A stretch of DNA of 64,000 nucleotides from Thermoflexus hugenholtzii JAD2 (GTDB lineage Bacteria > Chloroflexota > Anaerolineae > J036 > Brachytrichaceae). The translations under genes and the position numbers were made by a program. Position 1 is the first letter of the stretch; every line of letters begins with the position of its first letter. Positions 41,726 through 48,434 of this stretch are shown one piece after another. Below the pieces are notes generated by a model, which had not been told where the DNA came from, did not search any database, and saw nothing but the letters and a program-made list of their open reading frames with translations. The DNA lies in assembly GCA_945877855.1 (NCBI GenBank), contig CAMDWA010000003.1, positions 1 through 64,000 of the forward strand, written 5' to 3'.

Positions 41726-41816
41726 AGCGCGGGGATTAAAATCCCGCGCTGGGCACACAAAGATCACCTTCGTGGTCTGAATTTTTAGCCTGCGCAGGCA
41801 GGCTTCGTATGCCCAG
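41726..41816. repeat. Multi-stem structured repeat
   Basis: Several nested palindromes: AGCGCGGGGATT/AATCCCGCGCT (41726-41750, one bulge), AGATCACC-TTC-GTGGTCT, AGCCTGCGCAGGCAGGCT, closed by CTGGGCA (from about 41749) and TGCCCAG (to 41816). It resembles the AGCCTGCGCAGGCAGGCTTCGTA repeats found in cyanobacteria and relatives. It lies in the gene-free stretch 41649-41978, which otherwise holds only the acyl-CoA dehydrogenase promoter. Confidence 0.65.
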
Positions 41817-41906
41817 CACGCCATTTCTAATGGCTGCGCAAAATCGGCATACGCTTTTAGCATTGGACATTGCCAAGGTGACATGATTGAGTAAAATATC
41901 CCATCA

Positions 41907-41950
41907 AACTTAACGTTAACGTTAAGTTTAACTTTGACTTGAAGTACAAT
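41907..41950 (+). promoter_or_regulatory. 22-bp palindromic operator and promoter of the acd-etf operon
   Basis: 41907-41928 is a perfect 22-bp palindrome with core TTAACGTTAACGTTAA, covering a -35-like TTAAGT (41922-41927) that is 17 bp from TACAAT (41945-41950). A closely related palindrome precedes the acyl-CoA dehydrogenase gene at 39058. Binding here would repress. Confidence 0.65.
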
Positions 41951-41978
41951 AAGAAAATCTAACATTGATAGGAAAACC

Positions 41979-43154
41979 ATGATGAGCCTAGGCCCAACGC
42001 TAGAATTAACCCCCGAACACCTGATGATCCGCGACGCGGCCCGCGATTTTGCCCAAAACGAAATTGCGCCGATTGCCGCCCATTATGACGAAATCGGTGA
42101 ATTTCCGATGGAGACGATTAAAAAAATGAGCGCCATGGGCTTCATGGGGCTTGAGATCCCCGAAGCCTATGGCGGCGCAGGCATGGATGGGCTGTCATAC
42201 GTGTTGGCGCTTGAGGAAGTGAGCAAGGCCGATGCCTCGCATGGCACAATTATGAGTGTGAATAACTCGTTGTATTGCGGCGGCATTTACAAATATGGCA
42301 GTGAATTGCTGAAGCAGAAATTTTTGCAGCCGGTGGCGAGTGGGCAAAAAATTGCGGCCTATTCGTTGACCGAGCCGAGCAGCGGCAGCGATGCCAGCCG
42401 CATGAAAAGCCGCGCTGTCAAGCGAAGCGATGGCAGCTATGTCATCAACGGGCGCAAAAGTTGGGTGACCAGCGGGCCGGTGGCCGATTTTGTGCTGTTG
42501 TTTACCATGACCGCGCCCGAGCGGGGGCACAATGGCATCACGGCGTTTTTGGTCGAAGCCGACCAGCCGGGGTTTGTGCATGGCAAAGTTGAGCCAAAAA
42601 TGGGCATTCGCGCCAGTGCCACCAGCGAATTGGTGTTTGAGGATTATGTCTGCCCGGCTGAGCATCGGCTGGGTGAAGAGGGCGAGGGCTTTAAAATTGC
42701 CATGACGATGCTGGACGCGGGGCGAATTGGCATTGCCACCCAAGCGCTGGGCATCGCCGAGGCGGCCTATGAAGCCGCAGTCGGCTATTTGACCGAGCGC
42801 GAGGCCTTTGGCAAAAAATTGGGTGAATTTCAAGGGTTACAATTTCAGGTAGCCGATATGAAAACCCGTATTGAGGCAGCGCGTTTGCTGATTTACAATG
42901 CAGTCTTGGCAAAGGCAAAGGCTCAACACAGTGGCGCTCGTTACACACTCGAGGCGAGCATGGCGAAACTTTACGCCAGCGAAACCGCGATGGAATGTGC
43001 GCATCGGGCCTTGCAAATGCACGGCGGCATCGGCTATAGCAAAGAATTGCCGGTTGAACGCTATTTCCGAGATGCTAAGATTACCGAAATTTATGAAGGC
43101 ACCAGCGAAATTCAACGCATGGTTATTGCGCGGAATGTGTTGGGGCTAAGATAG
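41979..43154 (+). CDS. Acyl-CoA dehydrogenase, short/medium-chain type
   Basis: The 391-aa protein is like butyryl/short-chain acyl-CoA dehydrogenases. It has YSLTEPSSGSDASRM (about residue 127), RKSWVTSGPVADF (about 160) and MGIRASATSELVFEDY. ALQMHGGIGYSKELPVERYFRDAKI is followed by the catalytic Glu of TEIYEGTSEIQRMVIA (about 372). A good Shine-Dalgarno (AGGA) precedes the ATG at 41979. It is first gene of an operon with etfB, etfA and the membrane Fe-S oxidoreductase, each joint occupied by a heptamer hairpin. It makes enoyl-CoA and hands electrons to ETF. Confidence 0.93.
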   Translation: MMSLGPTLELTPEHLMIRDAARDFAQNEIAPIAAHYDEIGEFPMETIKKMSAMGFMGLEIPEAYGGAGMDGLSYVLALEEVSKADASHGTIMSVNNSLYCGGIYKYGSELLKQKFLQPVASGQKIAAYSLTEPSSGSDASRMKSRAVKRSDGSYVINGRKSWVTSGPVADFVLLFTMTAPERGHNGITAFLVEADQPGFVHGKVEPKMGIRASATSELVFEDYVCPAEHRLGEEGEGFKIAMTMLDAGRIGIATQALGIAEAAYEAAVGYLTEREAFGKKLGEFQGLQFQVADMKTRIEAARLLIYNAVLAKAKAQHSGARYTLEASMAKLYASETAMECAHRALQMHGGIGYSKELPVERYFRDAKITEIYEGTSEIQRMVIARNVLGLR

Positions 43155-43157
43155 TTA

Positions 43158-43213
43158 AAAGTGCTGAGTGCTGAGTTTTTACCTAGCACTCAGCACTCAG
43201 CACTCAGCACTTT
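43158..43213. repeat. Heptamer hairpin, AGTGCTG family
   Basis: Left arm AAAGTGCTGAGTGCTGAG (43158-43175) pairs with four complementary units TAGCACT/CAGCACT (43183-43213). It fills the acd-etfB junction and ends 5 bp before the etfB ATG. Confidence 0.9.
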
Positions 43214-43218
43214 GAAGT

Positions 43219-44004
43219 ATGAACATAATTGCATTAATTAAACAAACGCCCGACACGGCAAAGTTGTCGCGCACCTTGAATGGCTTGCAATTGATGGCTG
43301 ATGGTCAGCCGCGAATTGTCAACCCTTGGGATGAATATACGCTAGAAACCGCGTTGCGGCTGAAGGAAAAGCACGGCGGCAAAAAGGTAACGGCCCTCTG
43401 TTTGGGCAACCCAGAATCGATTGAAGCCTTGCGCACCGCCATTGCGATGGGGGCCGATGAGGCCATTTTGATCAACGACGCAGCCTTGGCTAACGCCGAT
43501 TCACTTGGCACCGCGCGGGCGTTGGCCGCCGCCATCAAAAAAATTGGCGCATATGACATCATCGTCGGTGGGCGCAGTGCCATTGATGGCAATATGGGCG
43601 CGACGGCGGTGCAAGTGGCGACCTTGCTCGGGGTGCCGATGCTGTCATACGTGGCGGCGCTCAATGCCGTGAACGGGGGCGCAAAATCCATCAGTGTGGT
43701 GCGGGCGATGGAATATGGGCGCGAGACGGTGACAAGCACATTGCCCTGTGTGATGACGGTGGTGAAGGAAATCGCGGAGCCGCGTTACCCCAACTTTATG
43801 GGGATTCGCAAGGCCAGCAAGGCCGTCATTCCAACTTGGAAGTTGGCGGATCTGGGCTTGAGCGCGGCTGATGTGGCGGCCAAAGTAACGTGGGCAGTCG
43901 ATTTACCGCCCACCCGCGACACCAATGTCGAAATGATTCAGGGTTCACCCGCCGAGCAAGCCAAGGCGTTGGTGGACAAGTTGATGGCGGCGAAAATAAT
44001 TTAA
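43219..44004 (+). CDS. etfB: Electron transfer flavoprotein beta subunit
   Basis: The 261-aa protein matches the EtfB length. MNIIALIKQTPDTAKL, VNPWDEYTLETALRLKEKHGG and VTALCLGNPE are family marks, with the AMP/FAD-binding VGGRSAIDGNMGATAVQVATLLGVPMLSYV (about residue 118) and PRYPNFMGIRKASKAVIP (about 197). With EtfA it forms the soluble ETF that takes electrons from the acyl-CoA dehydrogenases in this window. The standard rather than the bifurcating form is likely given the EMO-type neighbour, but that is inferred. Confidence 0.94.
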   Translation: MNIIALIKQTPDTAKLSRTLNGLQLMADGQPRIVNPWDEYTLETALRLKEKHGGKKVTALCLGNPESIEALRTAIAMGADEAILINDAALANADSLGTARALAAAIKKIGAYDIIVGGRSAIDGNMGATAVQVATLLGVPMLSYVAALNAVNGGAKSISVVRAMEYGRETVTSTLPCVMTVVKEIAEPRYPNFMGIRKASKAVIPTWKLADLGLSAADVAAKVTWAVDLPPTRDTNVEMIQGSPAEQAKALVDKLMAAKII

Positions 44005-44005
44005 T

Positions 44006-44071
44006 AGCCATGAGCCATGAGCTTTGAGCTTTGAGTTTTAGCTCAAAGCTCATGGCTCATGGCTCATGGCT
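44006..44071. repeat. Heptamer hairpin, GAGCCAT family
   Basis: Left units AGCCATG, AGCCATG, AGCTTTG, AGCTTTG (44006-44035) pair with the right arm GCTCAAAGCTCATGGCTCAT... (44041-44071). It fills the etfB-etfA junction 10 bp before the etfA ATG and shares heptamers with the trxB hairpin 10 kb away. Confidence 0.9.
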
Positions 44072-44081
44072 TACAGCTTTT

Positions 44082-45053
44082 ATGAACAATATTTTTGTTT
44101 GGATTGAACAAACCAATGGCGCAGCTGAGAGCATTGCATGGGAAGCGATGACGGCAGCGCGGGTGGTGGCAGATGGGTTGGGCGGCAACGTGGTTGCGCT
44201 GGTGTTGGGGGACGGGGTGGATGCCTTGGCGCAACAAGCCATTCAACGCGGGGCGAATAGCGCGATTGTGGCAAATGATGCTACGCTCAAGGCGTTTCGC
44301 TTAGAGGCTTATGCCGCAGTGGTGGCAAAAGCGGCGCAAGGCGCAGCCGCCGTGTTGATGGGCACAAGCCAACGCGGGCTTGAGTTATCGGCAGCAGTGG
44401 CGGCGCATTTGGGCGCCGGTTTGGCCGCCGATTGTGTGGATGTGGCGGTAGTGGGCGGTCAGATTGTGGCCTCGCGCCCGGGGTTGGTGGGCAATGTGAT
44501 GGCCAAAGTGACGATGAGCGGCCCTAGCGTCATCAGCATGCGCAAGCGCGTGTTGCCAGCCGCCGAGGTCGATGCGGCCCGCACTGGCGCGGCGGCACAG
44601 GTTGGCGCGGTGTTGGCCGAGGCCAATATTGCCAGCAAGGTTGTTGGCATCGAAGCCAAGGCCGTAACCGAAGTCAGCCTAAGCGATGCGCGAATTGTGG
44701 TATCGGGTGGGCGGGCCACCGCCGGTAGCCCGGGCTTTGCGCCGGTTAAGGCCTTGGCCGATGCGCTGGGTGGGGCGCTTGGGGCCAGCCGGGCTGCGGT
44801 TGATGCTGGCTGGATTCCGTATGCCCATCAGGTGGGGCAAACCGGCAAGACGGTGCAGCCCGATTTGTATATCGCGTGTGGCATTTCGGGCGCAATTCAA
44901 CACTTGGCGGGTATGAAGACCAGTAAGTTGATTGTTGCCATCAACAAAGACCCCGAAGCGCCGATTTTCAAATATGCGCATTATGGCTTGGTCGGCGATA
45001 TGAACCAAATTTTGCCCGCCCTGACCGCCGAAGTGAAGAAGCGTCTGTCGTAA
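44082..45053 (+). CDS. etfA: Electron transfer flavoprotein alpha subunit
   Basis: About 323 aa. [23 protein letters not shown] at the start, [28 protein letters not shown] in domain I, and the FAD-binding C-terminal domain: [50 protein letters not shown] and [21 protein letters not shown]. The open frame runs upstream to 44031, but that extension is encoded by the hairpin, so ATG 44082 is taken. It binds FAD and docks with the downstream membrane oxidoreductase. Confidence 0.94.
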   Translation: MNNIFVWIEQTNGAAESIAWEAMTAARVVADGLGGNVVALVLGDGVDALAQQAIQRGANSAIVANDATLKAFRLEAYAAVVAKAAQGAAAVLMGTSQRGLELSAAVAAHLGAGLAADCVDVAVVGGQIVASRPGLVGNVMAKVTMSGPSVISMRKRVLPAAEVDAARTGAAAQVGAVLAEANIASKVVGIEAKAVTEVSLSDARIVVSGGRATAGSPGFAPVKALADALGGALGASRAAVDAGWIPYAHQVGQTGKTVQPDLYIACGISGAIQHLAGMKTSKLIVAINKDPEAPIFKYAHYGLVGDMNQILPALTAEVKKRLS

Positions 45054-45214
45054 AAGTGCTGAGTGGAAAGTGCTAAGTGAAAAGTGGAAAGTAGGGTTGC
45101 TTGCTTTCCACTTTTTTGTTTTGGCTGTAGAATATTTAGCACTTTTTACTTTACACTTTGCACTTTGCACTTTGCACTTTGCACTTTTTACTTTCTACTT
45201 CCTACTTCCTACTT
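45054..45214. repeat. Heptamer hairpin, ACTTTGC/AGTGCTG families
   Basis: Right arm 45141-45214 is ten consecutive 7-bp units (ACTTTTT, ACTTTAC, ACTTTGC four times, ACTTTTT, ACTTTCT, ACTTCCT twice). Left arm 45054-45096 is made of complementary AAGTGCT, GAGTGGA, AAGTGAA-type units. It fills the etfA-FeS junction and ends 5 bp before the next ATG. Confidence 0.9.
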
Positions 45215-45219
45215 AAATT

Positions 45220-47310
45220 ATGTTAACCCTCATCGAAAAAATCCTTTTTATTTTGTTAGTGGCGGCTTCATTTTATGCCGCGTCGCTGACATTTCGGCGT
45301 ATGTGGTCGGTGGTGCAACTGGGGCAGGGCGGCAAGCTCGATTTTAGCCAAGCGCCTGAGCGCTTGCGCAAGGGCATTATTGCGCTCTTTTCACAGGGGC
45401 AAATTTTGCGTAATAGCGCCACGCCCAAACGTAAGATCGCGTCGCTATTTCATTATGGCATCGCGTGGGGTTTTATTTTTTATTTGCTCGTCAATGCGGT
45501 TGATGTACTAGAGGGACTATTTCCCTTCACCACACACAGCATGGGGGTGGTGGGTGGTGTCTACCGCTTGCTTGCTGATGTGTTTAGCATGAGCGTGTTG
45601 GTTGGGGTGGTTTATTTCTTGCTGCGCCGGTTTGTGGCAAAAGCGCCAGAATTGCAGTTTAATGACAATGTGCTATTGCACCCAAAGGTCAAGGCTGGCG
45701 GCATCTCGCGTGATTCGCTTATTATCGGCATCTTCTTGTTGTTGCATATTGGTTTTCGGCTGTTGGGTGCGTCATTTGCGGTGGCCGAACATGCCGATGG
45801 TTGGCAACCCTTCGCCAGCCTCATTAGCAATGTGTGGCGTGGTATGTCGCCAGCGGCGCTGACGGTGGGCCAACATGTGGGTTGGTGGGTGGCGCTGGGG
45901 CTGATTTTGGTGTTCTTGCCCTATTTCCCCTATACCAAGCATTTGCATTTGGTGGCGGGGCCGTTTAACTTTGCTACGCGACCTGAGCGCAAAGCCTTGG
46001 GCGCACTTGAGGCGATTAACTTTGAGGATCAGTCGATTGAGAAATTTGGCGTGACCACGATGTTAGACATGCACCAAAAGCACATCGTTGACCCATTCGC
46101 CTGTATCATGTGCAATCGCTGCCAGCAGGTCTGCCCGGCATACACCACCGGCAAAGAGCTATCGCCCAGCGCCCTTGAGATTAACAAGCGCTATATGATT
46201 TGGGACGTGTTGCGGCCCAACAGTTGGCAAGATTTAACCAAGCCGGTAGTGATCGATGAAGCCTCGATTAACGAAGCCGCGCCGGATGTCAACCCGTTGT
46301 CGTTGCCATTGATGGGCAATGTGATTAGCGAGAGCGCATTGTGGGCCTGCACCAGTTGCGGGGCTTGTGTGGATGTATGCCCAGTCGGCAATGAGCCGAT
46401 GTTTGACATTTTGAATATGCGGCGGGCGCAAGTGCTGATGGAAAGCAAGTTCCCCGATCAACTCAAGGCCGCATTCACCGGCATGGAACGCAGCGGCAAC
46501 CCATGGCAGATGAGCGAAGACCGCTTGAATTGGGCGCAATCGCTTGACTTTAAAGTGCCGACGGTGGAAGAGAACCCCGATTACGAGGTGTTGTATTGGG
46601 TGGGCTGCGCAGGGGCCTTTGATCCAAATGCCCAAGCCACGGCCCGCGCCATTGCCACCGTGTTGCACAAGGCCAATGTCAATTTTGCGGTGTTGGGCAA
46701 TCAAGAGACTTGCACCGGTGACGTGGCGCGTCGCGCTGGCAATGAGTATTTGTTTTTCGAGATGGCGAAGGCTGTAATTGAAACTTTGAAAGGAGTTGAG
46801 GCCGACAAACGCACCATTGTGGCTGGTTGCCCACATTGTTTGCATACGATTGGTAAAGAATATCAAGAATTGGGCGCAACATTTAAGGTTTTGCATCACA
46901 CCCAACTCATCAATCAATTGGTTGGCGAGGGCAAACTCAAGATTGACGCCAAGAAGATGCTGGAAAGTGTCACTTTTCACGACCCGTGCTATCTTGGGCG
47001 GCACAATAACGAATATGACGCGCCGCGCAAAGTCTTGACAACCTTGGGTGGCGAACAGCTTGAGATGCCGCGCAGCCGCAATCAATCATTTTGTTGTGGC
47101 GCAGGTGGGGCGCAGGTGTGGAAGGAAGAAGAGCACGGCAAAGAAGCCGTGAATGTCAATCGCTTTGCCGAGGCCAAAGCCACTGGCGCTAAGACGCTCG
47201 CCATCGGCTGCCCGTTTTGCTCACGTATGCTCAATGATGCCAACGCCGCCGACGGCAAGCCGATGCAAGTCAAAGACGTGGCCGAATTGGTTATGGAAGC
47301 GCTTATTTAA
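45220..47310 (+). CDS. Membrane Fe-S oxidoreductase, ETF:quinone oxidoreductase (EMO) type
   Basis: The 696-aa protein has an N-terminal membrane part (residues 1-245; about five or six helices) resembling the heme-b subunit NarI. Two ferredoxin-type clusters follow: CIMCNRCQQVC (about 293) and CTSCGACVDVC (about 378). Two CCG domains come next: VGCAGAFDP with AGCPHCLH, then DPCYLGRHNN and SFCCGAGGAQVW. This heterodisulfide-reductase-like architecture next to etfBA is proposed as an ETF:menaquinone oxidoreductase, passing beta-oxidation electrons into the membrane quinone pool. It closes the acd-etfB-etfA operon. Confidence 0.9.
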   Translation: MLTLIEKILFILLVAASFYAASLTFRRMWSVVQLGQGGKLDFSQAPERLRKGIIALFSQGQILRNSATPKRKIASLFHYGIAWGFIFYLLVNAVDVLEGLFPFTTHSMGVVGGVYRLLADVFSMSVLVGVVYFLLRRFVAKAPELQFNDNVLLHPKVKAGGISRDSLIIGIFLLLHIGFRLLGASFAVAEHADGWQPFASLISNVWRGMSPAALTVGQHVGWWVALGLILVFLPYFPYTKHLHLVAGPFNFATRPERKALGALEAINFEDQSIEKFGVTTMLDMHQKHIVDPFACIMCNRCQQVCPAYTTGKELSPSALEINKRYMIWDVLRPNSWQDLTKPVVIDEASINEAAPDVNPLSLPLMGNVISESALWACTSCGACVDVCPVGNEPMFDILNMRRAQVLMESKFPDQLKAAFTGMERSGNPWQMSEDRLNWAQSLDFKVPTVEENPDYEVLYWVGCAGAFDPNAQATARAIATVLHKANVNFAVLGNQETCTGDVARRAGNEYLFFEMAKAVIETLKGVEADKRTIVAGCPHCLHTIGKEYQELGATFKVLHHTQLINQLVGEGKLKIDAKKMLESVTFHDPCYLGRHNNEYDAPRKVLTTLGGEQLEMPRSRNQSFCCGAGGAQVWKEEEHGKEAVNVNRFAEAKATGAKTLAIGCPFCSRMLNDANAADGKPMQVKDVAELVMEALI

Positions 47311-47313
47311 TGA

Positions 47314-47446
47314 TTAATGGTTAATGGTTAATGGTCAGTGATTGGTTTACGCATTACGCATTACCATTAACCATTAACCATTAACCATTAACCATTGACC
47401 ATTGACCATTAATCATTGACCATTGACCATTAATCATTAACCATTA
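47314..47446. repeat. Heptamer hairpin, ACCATTA family
   Basis: Left arm holds three TTAATGG units (47314-47334). The right side is twelve consecutive heptamers (47363-47446): ACCATTA with ACCATTG and ATCATTA/ATCATTG variants. It stands between the Fe-S oxidoreductase stop and the nucleoside hydrolase ATG 6 bp further on. The 3:12 unit imbalance suggests strong expansion of one arm. Confidence 0.92.
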
Positions 47447-47452
47447 TTTAAT

Positions 47453-48412
47453 ATGCGAAAATTTATTATTGACACCGATACCGCCTCAGATGATGCGGTG
47501 GCGATTGCGATGGCGCTGCGCTGGCCGGATGTTGAGGTATTGGCGATTACGGTGGTGGCGGGGAATGTGCCCCTTGAACAAGGCACGATTAATGCGCGTT
47601 ACACGGTTGAATTATGTGGCGCACATACACCGGTGTATGCCGGTTGCGCCAAGCCGATGCTGCGCGACTTGGTGACGGCGACGTGGTATCACGGCCCCGA
47701 CGGCATGGGCGATATGAATTACCCCGCGCCGACAACGCCGCTTGCGTCGGGCCATGCCGTTGATGTGCTGATCGATTTGATCAAGGCCAACGCGGGCGAT
47801 GTGACGCTGGTAACGCTTGGCCCGCTCACCAATATCGCGACGGCGCTGCTGCGTGCGCCCGAAATTGCGGGCATGGTATCGCGTTGTGTGATGATGGGCG
47901 GCGCGGCCTGTCATGTTGGCAATGTCACCCCCGCTGCCGAATACAACATTTGGGTTGACCCCGAAGCCGCCCGAATTGTTTTTCGCAGTGGTTTGCCGCT
48001 CGAGATGGCGGGCTGGGAGACGGCCTTGGGTGAGGCGAACCTCAGCCGTGCCGATATTGACGCAGTGTATGGGCTGGGCACGCCGTTAGCAACGTTTGCC
48101 ATTGACTGCAATATTCATGCGCTACGCTCAAGCACCGAGTGGTTGGGTGACCCGGGCCTTATTCTCAACGACCCGGTGGCGGTGGCCATTGCGCTCGACC
48201 CGTCGATTGTGACGCGCCAAGGGCGCTATCGGGTGGATGTTGAGACACAGGGCGAATTGACCCGCGGTATGACGGTGGTTGATCAGCGTAGTGTGGTCGG
48301 CTCGCAGGTCGGCTTTACCGAGGCATGGGCGGTGCGTCAGCCGAATGTGTTGGTGCATCATGCGGTTGATGCGGTGGGGTGGAAGCGGGTGTTGATGGTG
48401 TGTTTAGCATGA
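47453..48412 (+). CDS. Nucleoside hydrolase (IUNH family)
   Basis: The 319-aa protein has the N-terminal Ca2+-binding DTDTASDDA (residue 6). TLGPLTNIATAL (about 121), VMMGGAACHVGNVTPAAEYNIWVDPEAA (about 145) and the C-terminal LNDPVAVAIALDP (about 238) complete the metal/ribose site. It cleaves N-ribosidic bonds of nucleosides, giving base and ribose for salvage. The ribosome-binding position is occupied by the heptamer array. It is convergent with the helicase gene 22 bp away and is not obviously part of the etf operon's role. Confidence 0.92.
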   Translation: MRKFIIDTDTASDDAVAIAMALRWPDVEVLAITVVAGNVPLEQGTINARYTVELCGAHTPVYAGCAKPMLRDLVTATWYHGPDGMGDMNYPAPTTPLASGHAVDVLIDLIKANAGDVTLVTLGPLTNIATALLRAPEIAGMVSRCVMMGGAACHVGNVTPAAEYNIWVDPEAARIVFRSGLPLEMAGWETALGEANLSRADIDAVYGLGTPLATFAIDCNIHALRSSTEWLGDPGLILNDPVAVAIALDPSIVTRQGRYRVDVETQGELTRGMTVVDQRSVVGSQVGFTEAWAVRQPNVLVHHAVDAVGWKRVLMVCLA

Positions 48413-48434
48413 GATAGATAATAATTCCATGCTT

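Noticed and set aside
44031-44081. Longer N-terminus for EtfA
   Set aside because: Encoded by the GAGCCAT-type hairpin; EtfA begins at [10 protein letters not shown].
47453-48412. Nucleoside hydrolase as part of the defence module
   Set aside because: It is on the opposite strand, has complete housekeeping-type motifs and normal composition; only proximity links it.
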